43,716 nucleotides of DNA from Butyricicoccus sp. Lineage in GTDB: Bacteria > Bacillota > Clostridia > Oscillospirales > Butyricicoccaceae. The position numbers and the translations under genes were made by a program. The notes under the pieces were generated by a model. The model made no database searches. It saw nothing but the letters and a program-made list of their open reading frames with translations, and was not told where the DNA came from. Below are positions 16,047 to 25,543 of this stretch, piece after piece. Positions within the stretch are counted from its first letter, which is position 1. Every line of letters starts with the position of its first letter. Where the stretch lies: positions 1 to 43,716 of the forward strand of contig JAHHRO010000018.1 in assembly GCA_020025755.1 (NCBI GenBank), written 5' to 3'.

Positions 16047-17342
16047 TTATGCCTGCAATTCCTGCATCACCTGTTCTGCCGCCTGACAGAACGCTGCAAT
16101 GTCCTCCTCTGTATGGCTGACATTCACGAACACCGCCTCATACTGCGAGGGGGCAATATACATATTGCGTGCCTGCATGCCATGGAAGTATGCACGGAAT
16201 TGCTCCAAATTCGATTTCTGTGTATCTGCAAAGCACTGCACTGGCGCATCTGTAAAATAGGTGCACAGCAGTGCGCCGCACTGGTTGACCTGTACAGAGA
16301 CACCTGCCTGCTCTGCCGCGCGGCGCAGACCCTGCGCCATGCGCCGTGCCTTGTCTTCAAGTGCCGTATAATAGCTTGGGTTTGCCTGTAAGATCTGTAA
16401 TTGGGTCAGCCCTGCCGCCATTGCCACCGGATTGCCCGAAAGCGTGCCTGCCTGATAAATCGGGCCGGTCGGCGCAACCTGCGACATGAGTTCCTTTTTT
16501 CCAGCATACGCACCGACCGGCATACCGCCGCCGATGATCTTACCAAAGGTCACAAGATCGGCGCGTACCCCGAAGTATTCCTGCGCACCGCCCCGCGCCA
16601 GACGGAATCCGGTGATGACCTCGTCAAAGATGAGCAGTGCGCCGTAGCGGTCACACAGCGCACGCAGTCCCTGCAAAAAGCCGTCCTGTGGGGGCACAAC
16701 GCCCATATTTGCCGCGATCGGCTCTACAATGATCGCGGCAACCTGCTCCGGATTTGCCTCTAACAGCTGCTCGACCGAGGCGAGATCATTGAACTGTGCG
16801 GTGAGGGTATCCGCCGCAACGGCTGCTGGTACGCCCTTGGAATCGGGTGCACCACCCGTGAGCGCACCCGAACCTGCCTTGACCAGCATGGAGTCGCTGT
16901 GTCCGTGGTAGCAGCCCTCAAACTTGATGATCTTATTGCGTCCGGTCGCGCCGCGTGCCACACGCACCGCACTCATGACTGCCTCCGTGCCCGAATTGAC
17001 CATGCGCACCATATCGATATTGGGCACCATATCCACGAGCAGTTCTGCCACGTCGACCTCGATCGCGGTCGGTGCGCCAAAAGACAAGCCGTTTGCCATT
17101 GCCTCCTGCACCGCCTTCAGCACACGCGCATCGCTATGCCCCAGAATGAGCGGCCCCCATGAGCCGATAAAATCCACATATTCATTGCCATCCTCGTCCC
17201 AGACATGGCTGCCTGCACCGCGCACCAGAAACGGCGGTGTGCCGCCAACCGAGCGATAAGCACGCACGGGGGAATTGACACCCCCCGGCAGTACCTTCTG
17301 TGCCCGCTCGAACAGGCTCTTTGAGCGTTCCAGTTTCATCAT
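16047..17342 (-). CDS. hemL: Glutamate-1-semialdehyde 2,1-aminomutase HemL
   Basis: PLP enzyme that converts glutamate-1-semialdehyde to 5-aminolevulinate, the second step of the C5 route. 431 aa, the normal length. The start ERSKSLFERAQKVLPGGVNSPVRA is diagnostic. VNSGTEAVMSAVRVARGATGR is the phosphate-binding region and the Schiff-base lysine lies in VTFGKIIGGGMPVGAYAG. Two ATG codons are adjacent; the first overlaps the hemB stop as ATGA. Its placement with hemA, hemB and hemC inside a cobalamin operon means the precursor supply is controlled together with corrin synthesis. Confidence 0.97.
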   Translation of the reverse strand: MMKLERSKSLFERAQKVLPGGVNSPVRAYRSVGGTPPFLVRGAGSHVWDEDGNEYVDFIGSWGPLILGHSDARVLKAVQEAMANGLSFGAPTAIEVDVAELLVDMVPNIDMVRMVNSGTEAVMSAVRVARGATGRNKIIKFEGCYHGHSDSMLVKAGSGALTGGAPDSKGVPAAVAADTLTAQFNDLASVEQLLEANPEQVAAIIVEPIAANMGVVPPQDGFLQGLRALCDRYGALLIFDEVITGFRLARGGAQEYFGVRADLVTFGKIIGGGMPVGAYAGKKELMSQVAPTGPIYQAGTLSGNPVAMAAGLTQLQILQANPSYYTALEDKARRMAQGLRRAAEQAGVSVQVNQCGALLCTYFTDAPVQCFADTQKSNLEQFRAYFHGMQARNMYIAPSQYEAVFVNVSHTEEDIAAFCQAAEQVMQELQA

Positions 17343-18319
17343 CCGATCTCTCCTTTTTTAATCGCATCCGCAAGCTCACAGGCATAATAGGTAATGAGGA
17401 TATCCGCACCTGCACGGAAAATACTGACCGCCGATTCACACATGACCCCGTGCTCATCAATGAGCCCTGCCTGTGCTGCTGCCTTTATCATAGCATATTC
17501 TCCGCTGACTGAATAGGCGGCAACGGGCAGATCGAACTGCTGACGTGCCTGATAAATGAGATCGAGATAGCTGAGTGCCGGTTTTACCATGAGGATATCC
17601 GCCCCCTCCTGCACATCAAGCGCGCACTCGCGCATGGCTTCTCGGCTGTTATGTGGGTCCATCTGATAGGAGCGGCGATCGCCGAACGCAGGCGCAGAGC
17701 CTGCCGCATCGCGGAACGGGCCATAGAAGGAGGACGCGTATTTTGCCGCATAGGACATGATGGGCACATTCTGGAAGCCGTGGGCATCGAGCACCTCACG
17801 AATCCGCCCAATGCGTCCATCCATCATATCGCTTGGCGCGACCATATCCGCACCTGCCTGCGCATGGCTCAGGGCAGTCTTGGCAAGCACCTCCAGCGTT
17901 TCATCGTTATCCACATCGTGTCCGCATAGGATGCCACAATGCCCGTGTGCGGTATACTCACACATACATACATCGGTAACGATGTACAGTTCGGGTGCCA
18001 TCTCCCGAATGCGGCGGATACCCTGCTGCACAATGCCGTCTTCCTTCCACGCGCCTGAGCCGCAGGCATCCTTTTCGTTTGGCAGCCCAAACAGCAGCAC
18101 ACGGGACACCCCATGCGCACGGGCACGCTCGACCATGTGGCAAATCATATCCGGACTATAGTGATACTGCCCCGGCAGGGACGGGATCTCCTCATAGATC
18201 CCCGTACCCTCCTTTATAAAGATTGGCCAGATGAGACTATCCGGCGAGATCCTTGTTTCACGCACCATGCGGCGCAGGGTGTCTGAAGTGCGCAGACGGC
18301 GCGGACGAATCATTTGCAT
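17339..18319 (-). CDS. hemB: Porphobilinogen synthase (ALA dehydratase) HemB
   Basis: Condenses two 5-aminolevulinates to porphobilinogen. 326 aa. Both active-site lysines are visible: YAAKYASSFYGPFRDA and MVKPALSYLDLI. The zinc-binding cysteine cluster DVCMCEYTAHGHCG is intact, so this is a Zn-type enzyme. The N-terminus RPRRLRTSDTLRRMVRE matches the family arm. The start follows the stop of cobA-hemD directly, and the GGAGGGAAAG site lies within the last codons of that gene. Confidence 0.97.
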   Translation of the reverse strand: MQMIRPRRLRTSDTLRRMVRETRISPDSLIWPIFIKEGTGIYEEIPSLPGQYHYSPDMICHMVERARAHGVSRVLLFGLPNEKDACGSGAWKEDGIVQQGIRRIREMAPELYIVTDVCMCEYTAHGHCGILCGHDVDNDETLEVLAKTALSHAQAGADMVAPSDMMDGRIGRIREVLDAHGFQNVPIMSYAAKYASSFYGPFRDAAGSAPAFGDRRSYQMDPHNSREAMRECALDVQEGADILMVKPALSYLDLIYQARQQFDLPVAAYSVSGEYAMIKAAAQAGLIDEHGVMCESAVSIFRAGADILITYYACELADAIKKGEIG

Positions 18320-19801
18320 TTACTTTCCCTCCAATAGACAAGCGATCATACTGTCGATGGTCGCGTTCTCTGCAATACGAACAGACATGCCATAGGCGCG
18401 TGCCTGTTTTGCGGTCTGTTCCCCGATACAAAGCGCGGTAAAGCGTGTACAGTCCACATTCTCCACCGCTTCCATAAAGGCGCGCACGGTGGATGCACTC
18501 GTAAAGGTCACCACGTCAAGCGTTCCTGCCTGCATAGCTTCCTGCAAGACATCCGCACTGTCCGTGCGGTGTACGATCTCATAGGTCGGCACATCCGCAA
18601 AGGGGATCTCCGCTGCGCGCAGGGTCTCGGTCAACGTGGGTGCGCCCTGTGCTGCACGCAGGATGAGTACCTTTTCTTCCGGCTGCACGGTCTCAATGAG
18701 TGCCTCTGCCAGATGTGCCCCATCATATACAGGGGGCATAAGGTCGGCTTTGATGCCATACCGCGCCAATTCCTTTGCCGTTCCGCTTCCGATCACGGCA
18801 AACTGCATGCCGTAGAGCGCACGCATATCCAGCCCTGCCTGCTCTAAGCCCTGCACCATCGCGCCCACACCCGCCGGACTGGTCAAAACGACCCAATCCC
18901 ACGGCTCTGACAGGGTGTATCGAAGCAATGCACTGTTTTCCAGCGGCATGGTCTCAATGCAGGGACATTCCAAGACGTTTGCACCCAATGCACGCAGCTT
19001 TGCTGAGAGCGTGCCTGCGCGCGCGCGCGGTCTTGTGACAGCGATCGTCTTGCCATGCAGAGGGAGCGGCGTAAACCAGTCAAGTGACGCACTCAGCGTA
19101 CATACCCGACCGACCACGATCATCGCCGGACTTTTGATCCCTGCCTCCTGTACGGCTTGTTCCAAGGTCCGGACTGAAGCGATCACCTTTTTCTGATCGC
19201 CGCGCGCACCATTGGAGATCACCGCCGCCGGCATATCGCCATGCATGCCTGCCTCTAACAATCCCTGCATGATGTGCGCCAAGGCAGAAAGCCCCATCAG
19301 AAAGACAAGTGTTCCCTTGGTACGCACCAGTGCTTCAAAGTCGATTTCGAGCGTCTTGCCTGCGCGTGCATGTCCCGTGATGATATGCACCGAGGAGCAG
19401 TAGTCCCGATGGGTCACGGGGATACCTGCATACGCCGGAACTGCCAGCGCAGAGGTTACACCGGGTACGACCTCAAAGTCGATGCCATGCGCCAGCAGAT
19501 ATTCACATTCCTCGCCGCCACGCCCGAACAGGTAGCAGTCGCCGCCCTTGAGCCGCACCACGCGCTTTCCCGTCCGCGCAAGCTCTACCAAAATTTCATT
19601 GATGCCCTCCTGCGGTACGCGGTGATGGTGGTTTTCCTTACCTACATTCACACGCTCGGCATCCTGTGGGATCAGATCCAAAATATCCTGACTGACCAGC
19701 CGGTCATAAACCACGACCTCCGCCTGCCGCAACACCTCTGCGCCGCGCAGGGTCAGCAGATCACGTCCGCCAGGGCCTGCACCAACCAGAATCACTTTCA
19801 T
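18320..19801 (-). CDS. cobA-hemD: Fused uroporphyrinogen-III methyltransferase / uroporphyrinogen-III synthase
   Basis: A 493-aa bifunctional protein. Residues about 1-245 form the SAM-dependent uroporphyrinogen-III C2,C7-methyltransferase giving precorrin-2: VGAGPGGRDLLTLRGAEVL, VVVYDRLVS, the RLKGGDCYLFGRGGEE motif and PGVTSALAVPAYAGIPVTHR. Residues about 255-493 are HemD, which closes and inverts ring D of hydroxymethylbilane: IAVTRPRARAGTLSAKLRALGA and VTFTSASTVRAFMEAV. This fusion is common in clostridia and couples ring closure to the branch toward corrinoids. The start overlaps the hemC stop as ATGA. No separate hemD is visible, so all uroporphyrinogen III here probably comes from this protein. 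Confidence 0.95.
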   Translation of the reverse strand: MKVILVGAGPGGRDLLTLRGAEVLRQAEVVVYDRLVSQDILDLIPQDAERVNVGKENHHHRVPQEGINEILVELARTGKRVVRLKGGDCYLFGRGGEECEYLLAHGIDFEVVPGVTSALAVPAYAGIPVTHRDYCSSVHIITGHARAGKTLEIDFEALVRTKGTLVFLMGLSALAHIMQGLLEAGMHGDMPAAVISNGARGDQKKVIASVRTLEQAVQEAGIKSPAMIVVGRVCTLSASLDWFTPLPLHGKTIAVTRPRARAGTLSAKLRALGANVLECPCIETMPLENSALLRYTLSEPWDWVVLTSPAGVGAMVQGLEQAGLDMRALYGMQFAVIGSGTAKELARYGIKADLMPPVYDGAHLAEALIETVQPEEKVLILRAAQGAPTLTETLRAAEIPFADVPTYEIVHRTDSADVLQEAMQAGTLDVVTFTSASTVRAFMEAVENVDCTRFTALCIGEQTAKQARAYGMSVRIAENATIDSMIACLLEGK

Positions 19802-20670
19802 TGTTTCCTCTCCTCTTTGAGCCGTTCTGCCAGCTCACGTCCCAGCCTTTCGGCATCCTCTCGTGTTCCTGTACAATTTCCAAACCGGATCACGGTCTCA
19901 TCTGCACTTACATACATGCCGCGTAATTGGATGATATCACCCGACACCTCGGCATAGGCTGCAACCGGAGAGGTGCAGCCGCCGTCCAAGGCATGAATAA
20001 AGCTGCGCTCTGCACAGGCACAATCCCGTGCATCCGCATCTGCAAAGCGCGACAGGCAGCCAAGATCCTGCCCCATACGGCTCTGCACCGCTACAATACC
20101 CTGTCCTGCCGCCGGTAAGATCTCATCGGTCGTAAACCGCCGTGCAATGCGGTCGGTCAGCCCCAGCCGCTCCAGTCCGGCACACGCCAGCACCAGCGCG
20201 CCATACTGTCCCTCGTCCAGCTTGCGCAGGCGTGTCTGGATATTGCCGCGCACCGGCTCTATGATGGCATCCGGAAACAGCCGTTTGAGCTGCACGCGCC
20301 GTCTTGCGCTCGCGCAGCCAATGGGTCTCGACAGATCCAGCTCGGAAAGTCCAACCGCCAGCACCAGCGCATCACGCGGGTCCTCGCGCCTCGAATATGC
20401 CACGATGGGCAGCCCCTCCGGCTGCTCCATAGGCATATCCTTGAGGCTATGTACCGTGAAATCCACCTCCCCTGCGGCAAGTGCGCGATCGAGTTCTTTG
20501 ACAAACAAGCCCTTGCCGCCGATCTGCTCCAAGGTGCGATCCAAAATGAGATCCCCCGTGGTTTTCATCGTAATCAGTTCGCAGGGCTCTGCTATGGTAT
20601 GCAGGACAAGTTCCGCCTGAATAACAGCGAGCTTACTGTCCCGACTTCCAAATCTTATTGTTTCCATCAT
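19798..20670 (-). CDS. hemC: Hydroxymethylbilane synthase (porphobilinogen deaminase) HemC
   Basis: Polymerises four porphobilinogens into hydroxymethylbilane. 290 aa. It begins IRFGSRDSKLAVIQAELV, with KDMPMEQPEGL and the arginine-rich CASARRRVQL segments that bind the growing chain. The dipyrromethane cofactor is carried by the Cys in ALDGGCTSPVAAYAEV. Two ATGs in a row are available; the first overlaps the end of cbiJ-sirC, as elsewhere in the operon. Confidence 0.97.
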   Translation of the reverse strand: MMETIRFGSRDSKLAVIQAELVLHTIAEPCELITMKTTGDLILDRTLEQIGGKGLFVKELDRALAAGEVDFTVHSLKDMPMEQPEGLPIVAYSRREDPRDALVLAVGLSELDLSRPIGCASARRRVQLKRLFPDAIIEPVRGNIQTRLRKLDEGQYGALVLACAGLERLGLTDRIARRFTTDEILPAAGQGIVAVQSRMGQDLGCLSRFADADARDCACAERSFIHALDGGCTSPVAAYAEVSGDIIQLRGMYVSADETVIRFGNCTGTREDAERLGRELAERLKEERKQ

Positions 20671-21860
20671 TCCTCTACGATCTCCCGAATCTTTTTTGCA
20701 GTCCGTGACACCGCACGATGGTCCGTGCCATCGGATACCAAGCCGACCGTCACCCGACTGCCAAGGCAGACCGCCGGAAAATAAAAGGTGCTCTCCGCTG
20801 CACAGTCGGCAACGCTCACCGGAATGTTACGCGCGGCGCACGCCAAAGCGACCGCATGATTGACCGCACGGTCATTCGTTGCCGCAACCACCAGAAATGC
20901 ACCCTCTACATCCGCTTCCGCAAAGGAACGTGCCTGCCAGCGGATCATGCTCCGGTCGATCTCCTCCGCGCAGGTCGGGGCGATCACATGGATCTCTGCT
21001 CCAAAGTGCTCCAGCACCCCGATGCGGCGTGCGGCAATCTTGCCAGCCCCCACGACCAAGACCTTTCTGCGCACGAGTGACACAAAAAGAGGAAAACGCG
21101 GTGCATCCTCCAGCGTCAGCCCCAGCCGCGCGGCAAGGTAGGCTTTCATTTCATCCGTGGTTCGCCCTTCCTCCTCGAGCGGGCGTGCGATCATCAGCAC
21201 GGTTGCACCGACCTCCTTTGCCGCGGATAATTTTTCTGCAAAGCCGCCGCTTTTCCCCGTATCCTTGGTGACAAGGATCTCTGCACCTGTTTTTTTCAGC
21301 AGCGCAACATTCATTTCATGCGAGAATGGTCCCTGCATGGCAAGGATGGACGCGCCGGAAAACCCCAGCGCGGTACACTTTGCAATGACATCTGCCGTGG
21401 GCAGGACACGCGGAAACAGCCGCTCCTGATACTGTGGGATCGCTGTATAAAAATCAAGTTCCTTACTGCCCGTCGTGAGCAGCACCTTGCCCGAATGTTC
21501 GGTCAGCCAGTGCACCGCCGCCTGTGTATCCGGCACGGTCACAACGGAATCTGCCGCCTGCGCCGGACGTACAAGGCGCAGATATTCCGCCCCTGTCTCC
21601 GCACACGCCGCACGAATATTCTGTGTCACCACGCTTGCATAAGGGTGCGTGGCATCAATGACAAGGGCATCTGTGTCCAAATACGCCGCCATTTCGGGAA
21701 TGGTCAGGCGTCCGGTATGGATGGTCACACCGGAAAGCGGCTCCATGACCTCCTCCCCGTAATCGGTCGCAACAAATACTTCAACCGGCACATGATGTGC
21801 TGCCAGAAAGCGGCAGATCAGCTTGCCCTCGGTCGTGCCGGAAAAAACAAAGATCTTCAT
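20667..21860 (-). CDS. Fused cobalt-precorrin-6A reductase CbiJ / precorrin-2 dehydrogenase
   Basis: A 397-aa protein with two domains. Residues about 1-248 are CbiJ/CobK, which reduces the corrin ring of cobalt-precorrin-6A with NAD(P)H: FSGTTEGKLICRFLAA, DATHPYASVVTQNIRAA and TGSKELDFY. Residues about 255-397 match the NAD-binding precorrin-2 dehydrogenase (SirC, the N-terminal part of Met8/CysG): FPLFVSLVRRKVLVVGAGKIA, then VAATNDRAVNHAVALACAA. The second domain would make sirohydrochlorin for CbiK. The pair therefore joins an early and a late dehydrogenase/reductase of one pathway. No ferrochelatase half is present. Overlaps cbiH and hemC by four bases each. Confidence 0.9.
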   Translation of the reverse strand: MKIFVFSGTTEGKLICRFLAAHHVPVEVFVATDYGEEVMEPLSGVTIHTGRLTIPEMAAYLDTDALVIDATHPYASVVTQNIRAACAETGAEYLRLVRPAQAADSVVTVPDTQAAVHWLTEHSGKVLLTTGSKELDFYTAIPQYQERLFPRVLPTADVIAKCTALGFSGASILAMQGPFSHEMNVALLKKTGAEILVTKDTGKSGGFAEKLSAAKEVGATVLMIARPLEEEGRTTDEMKAYLAARLGLTLEDAPRFPLFVSLVRRKVLVVGAGKIAARRIGVLEHFGAEIHVIAPTCAEEIDRSMIRWQARSFAEADVEGAFLVVAATNDRAVNHAVALACAARNIPVSVADCAAESTFYFPAVCLGSRVTVGLVSDGTDHRAVSRTAKKIREIVEE

Positions 21861-22585
21861 ACGCCGCGGTATCCACGCGGTGTGACCAATCGTCCGGAAA
21901 TGACCTTAGTCACGGAGTTTCCAACAAATACGGTCGTCAGCATATCTACATGGGTGTCACGCAGTTCTTCAAGGGTCAGAAGCTGATACGCTTCCCCCTC
22001 ACGCCCAATGTTGCGCACCAGTCCGCACGGCGTCTTCGGATCACGCACGGTCAGCAGGATGTCACATGCCTTCTGCAAATGGTCAGTGCGCTTCTTGCTT
22101 GCCGGATTGTACAGACACAGGCAGAAATCCCCCTGTGCTGCCGCATGCAGCCGCTTTTCAATGGTCTCCCAAGGCGTCAGCAGATTGCTGAGGCTCACCA
22201 CACAGAAATCATTCGTCAGCGGCGCGCCCAATACTGCGCCGCCCGAGCATGCCGCTGTGATACCGGAGATCACCTCGATCTCAATTCCCGGATATTCCTG
22301 ACAGACCTCGAACATCAGCCCTGCCATACCATATACGCCGGCATCTCCGCTTGAAATGACTGCAACGGTGTGTCCAGCCAGTGCCGCATCTCGTGCCGCC
22401 GTACAGCGATCCACCTCACGCGTCATCCCCGTCTGGATACGCTCCTTTCCGTCCAACAGTCCATCAATCAGATCCAAATACAACCCATAGCCCGCAACGC
22501 AGTCACACTGTGCCAGTGCGCGTACCGCACGCAGGGTCATCTCGTTTTCACCACCAGGTCCAATTCCGATGACATATAGCTTCAT
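21857..22585 (-). CDS. cbiH: Cobalt-precorrin-3B C17-methyltransferase CbiH
   Basis: SAM-dependent tetrapyrrole methylase that methylates C17 and causes ring contraction. 242 aa. YVIGIGPGGENEMTLRAVRAL and CDCVAGYGLYLDLI at the N-terminus are typical of CbiH/CobJ, as are ISSGDAGVYGMAGLM and the FCVVSLSNLLTPWETIEKRL segment. There is no C-terminal extension with an iron-sulfur motif, so this is the short anaerobic form. The start at 22585 overlaps the hemA stop as ATGA; an in-frame extension into hemA is not used. Confidence 0.95.
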   Translation of the reverse strand: MKLYVIGIGPGGENEMTLRAVRALAQCDCVAGYGLYLDLIDGLLDGKERIQTGMTREVDRCTAARDAALAGHTVAVISSGDAGVYGMAGLMFEVCQEYPGIEIEVISGITAACSGGAVLGAPLTNDFCVVSLSNLLTPWETIEKRLHAAAQGDFCLCLYNPASKKRTDHLQKACDILLTVRDPKTPCGLVRNIGREGEAYQLLTLEELRDTHVDMLTTVFVGNSVTKVISGRLVTPRGYRGV

Positions 22586-23775
22586 TTTCCAATTCCTTTC
22601 TGCATCTTGTCCAGACAAGTCTGCATCTGTGCTGCCGTCAGCCCTTCTTTCAGTCCGCCGAGCAGCATATCAATCGTTTTATATACCGAAAGCTCGATCA
22701 GCTCATCAATATCATTTTCTGTATACAGCGCAGAGAACGAGCGGTCATGCCGCACACGCATGAGCGCAGTGTCCTTCATCTGCGCAATCACAGGCAATGC
22801 CTTGCGATACTCATACCATGCATAAAATTCTGCCTTTTCCTGCGCTAAAATAGCGGACGCCGCCGCGCGTTCCTGTGCATTTTCGTCCTCCGAAGTACCG
22901 AGGGCATCCAGATTCAGCACTGTAACGTTCCGGTATGCCGCGTCCTCGATATCGCGCGGCATGGCAAGATCGAGCATCAGGGCAGGTGGATACTCCAGGC
23001 CCTCGATCTGTTCCCGACATAAGGTATAGTGCGGACTGGTCGTTGCGCTCACAACAAGATCTGCCCCCTCGATGATGCGGCACCGATCATCATACGGATG
23101 GGTCGCACAGCCTGCCGGAACCACTGTTTCCCCGTGCCGATAGCTGCGCAGGGTGACTGTCACCTGACAACCTGCCTCATAGAGCAGCGATGCCGCCAAC
23201 CGCCCCATTTCTCCGTTGCCGATCACAACTGCGCGTTTTCCGTGCAGCGCACCTAATATTTCCTGCGCGCGTGCAACCCCACGGTGTGCCGCAGAAGCCG
23301 GAACGCCCACCAAACGGGTCTCCGTCTTGACGCGCTTACTACCCGTCACGGCACAGCGAAACAGCGTATCAAGCACACTGTCTGCACAGCCCAGCTTTCT
23401 GGAGAGCGCGATCGCACCGCGCACCTGCGACACAATTTGATCGTCTCCGAAAATCTGTGACTGCATCCCTGCTGCTACCTCGAACAGATGGCTGATCGCA
23501 TCTTCTCCCCACCGCACCACCGCGACTTCCCGATAGGCAGCAAGCGGTACATGGGCTGCGCGTGTCAGCAGAACAAGCGGATCAATCTCTTTGGAGTCGG
23601 TATGCAGATACAGCTCTGTGCGGTTGCATGTTGCGATCAGCACACAGCCCAGTACCCCTGCTGTCTCTTGTATCTGGGGCAGCACATGCTCCACCTGCCC
23701 GGTTACAAAGGAGATCGCTTCTCTCTTTGCAAGATCTGCACAGTGAAAATCAATGCCTGCCATACAAATATTCAA
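22582..23775 (-). CDS. hemA: Glutamyl-tRNA reductase HemA
   Basis: Reduces glutamyl-tRNA to glutamate-1-semialdehyde with NADPH, the first step of tetrapyrrole synthesis. 397 aa from a TTG start. That start lies seven bases after GGGAGG and overlaps the cbiG stop as TTGA; the ATG at 23763 is 19 bases from the site. With the TTG, the catalytic cysteine in ATCNRTELYLH becomes residue 50, the usual family position. The NADPH-binding domain has AVVIGNGEMGRLAASLL, and the helical dimerisation domain is at the C-terminus. In many bacteria HemA is feedback-regulated by haem; here the riboswitch puts it under cobalamin control. Confidence 0.95.
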   Translation of the reverse strand: MNICMAGIDFHCADLAKREAISFVTGQVEHVLPQIQETAGVLGCVLIATCNRTELYLHTDSKEIDPLVLLTRAAHVPLAAYREVAVVRWGEDAISHLFEVAAGMQSQIFGDDQIVSQVRGAIALSRKLGCADSVLDTLFRCAVTGSKRVKTETRLVGVPASAAHRGVARAQEILGALHGKRAVVIGNGEMGRLAASLLYEAGCQVTVTLRSYRHGETVVPAGCATHPYDDRCRIIEGADLVVSATTSPHYTLCREQIEGLEYPPALMLDLAMPRDIEDAAYRNVTVLNLDALGTSEDENAQERAAASAILAQEKAEFYAWYEYRKALPVIAQMKDTALMRVRHDRSFSALYTENDIDELIELSVYKTIDMLLGGLKEGLTAAQMQTCLDKMQKGIGK

Positions 23776-24785
23776 AAAACTACCTCCCAATCTCGAATCG
23801 CCAGAGCAACTGTGATCCCGCCGCACGGGGTCTTTCGGCGGATCAGCCTTCCCCCTGCACTCGCTTTGCACGCCGACCGCTCGCAAACATTGTCTACCCC
23901 AACGGTGTTCTGCACAAAAGCAGAGGCAGAGAACTCCCCTGCGACTGCAAGCAGTTCCTGCGCGGAATAGGTCAAAAACGGCAGTCCATGCCTCTGACAA
24001 AAGGTACAAAGTCCCAATTCATCTTTTTTTACATCAATCGAAGCCACTGCAAAAACCGCAGACAGTGGAACCTGCTCTTTTTCTAAAACGGTGCACACGG
24101 CTCGCTCGATCTCCTCTATCGGTGTGCCGCGGCGGCATCCAATGCCAAGTGCCACGATTTTCGGGACGAGATGCAGGGTATGTCCAAACGGGATCTCCCC
24201 CGTGCGCACGGAAACTACAATGCCGCAGTCTCCCTCCTGCCCCAAGCCCTGCGGCAGTCCCCCACTGACAGGGAAATCGCTCCGCAGTCCCACAGTACGT
24301 CCGGCAAGGATCGCACCCGATATGTGCTTGATCTCCGAAATCTCATGTACCGTACATCCATGCGCCTTTGCCCAGCTGTCCACCGCAAACGCGCCGCGTC
24401 CATCGGTCGCCGTTGTGATGACAGCCTGTGCATGCAGCCCATCTGCCAGCCGCTTGGTGAGTGCATTCGCGCCGCCCAGATGTCCGGATAACAGAGAAAT
24501 GACAAACTTCCCCTGCTCATCAATGACGATGACCGCCGGATCATACTGTTTTCCCTGTAAAAACGGCGCGCACATACGCACCGCAATGCCTGTTGAACCG
24601 ACAAACACAATGAGGTCACAGTCTACCATCGCCTGCTGTACCATGCGTGACAGTGCCGTGTGCCGTAAGGAGCTATCCACCCCACGCTCATAGCGTTCCA
24701 TGCGGCAATCGGAGAGCACCGCTGCCGCACGCGCCGCCGTCTGTGCCCCCTGCGCGGTAAACGAAACGATCTTTCCCCGAATCAT
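23772..24785 (-). CDS. cbiG: Cobalt-precorrin-5A hydrolase CbiG
   Basis: Opens the delta-lactone of cobalt-precorrin-5A and releases acetaldehyde (the C20 carbon with its methyl group), an anaerobic-pathway step. 337 aa. The N-terminal part has FTAQGAQTAARAAA and GSTGIAVRMCAPFL, then SLLSGHLGGANALTKRLAD and TTATDGRGAFAVD, all CbiG hallmarks. The C-terminal domain carries ALGIGCRRGTPIEEIERAV. No fusion to CbiH or CbiF is seen. It overlaps cbiF by ATGA and hemA by TTGA. Confidence 0.95.
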   Translation of the reverse strand: MIRGKIVSFTAQGAQTAARAAAVLSDCRMERYERGVDSSLRHTALSRMVQQAMVDCDLIVFVGSTGIAVRMCAPFLQGKQYDPAVIVIDEQGKFVISLLSGHLGGANALTKRLADGLHAQAVITTATDGRGAFAVDSWAKAHGCTVHEISEIKHISGAILAGRTVGLRSDFPVSGGLPQGLGQEGDCGIVVSVRTGEIPFGHTLHLVPKIVALGIGCRRGTPIEEIERAVCTVLEKEQVPLSAVFAVASIDVKKDELGLCTFCQRHGLPFLTYSAQELLAVAGEFSASAFVQNTVGVDNVCERSACKASAGGRLIRRKTPCGGITVALAIRDWEVVF

Positions 24786-25543
24786 TTGCTTGCCTCTCGA
24801 AATTCTGTCGTAAAGGTCGGGTCATACAGCTTGGAACGCTCATAGGTGCTGCCCAAAAAATTTCCGACGGTAATGAGTGCCGTTTTTGTGATCCCATATT
24901 CCTGCGCCGCCTGTGCCATCTGTCCAACCGTTGTGCGCACGACCTTTTCCTCTGGCCAAGTCGCCTTATAAACGATACCTACCGGCGTATCGGGGGCATA
25001 GCCGCCTGCCTGCAAGCGTTCGGACAGCTTTTCCATCTGTCCGGCAGACAGGAAAATGACCATCGTTGCGCCATGTGCCGCGAGCAGCTCGATCTTTTCC
25101 TTTTCGGGCACGGGCGTTCTGCCCTCCATACGGGTCAGAATCACAGTCTGGCTGACTTCAGGCAGGGTATACTCCGCCTTGAGTGCCGCCGCCGCGCCGC
25201 AAAAAGAGGATACGCCGGGTACGACCTCATAGGCGATCCCGTGTGCATCCAGTATATCCATCTGCTCCCGATGCGCCCCATACACACAGGGGTCACCCGT
25301 ATGCAGACGCACGACGCACTGCCCTGCCTGCTCTGCCGGAATCATCACGTCCATGACTTCCTCCAGCGTCATTTGGGCACTGTTATAGATCTTGCATGCC
25401 GCCTTGCATGTTTCCAGCAACGCCGGATTGACGAGCGAGCCTGCATATACCACCACATCCGCGCGTTCCAGCAGCCTTGCGCCGCGCACGGTAATGAGAT
25501 CGGGTGCGCCTGAGCCTGCGCCAACAAAATAGATCATATTCAT
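24782..25543 (-). CDS. cbiF: Cobalt-precorrin-4 C11-methyltransferase CbiF
   Basis: Tetrapyrrole methylase that methylates C11. 253 aa. YFVGAGSGAPDLITVRGARL followed by DVVVYAGSLVNPALL is specific to CbiF/CobM. RLHTGDPCVYGAHREQMDIL and the PGVSSFCGAAAALKAEYTLP loop complete the active site, and FLSAGQMEKLSERL lies in the second domain. The ATG overlaps the cbiL stop as ATGA. Confidence 0.96.
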   Translation of the reverse strand: MNMIYFVGAGSGAPDLITVRGARLLERADVVVYAGSLVNPALLETCKAACKIYNSAQMTLEEVMDVMIPAEQAGQCVVRLHTGDPCVYGAHREQMDILDAHGIAYEVVPGVSSFCGAAAALKAEYTLPEVSQTVILTRMEGRTPVPEKEKIELLAAHGATMVIFLSAGQMEKLSERLQAGGYAPDTPVGIVYKATWPEEKVVRTTVGQMAQAAQEYGITKTALITVGNFLGSTYERSKLYDPTFTTEFREASK

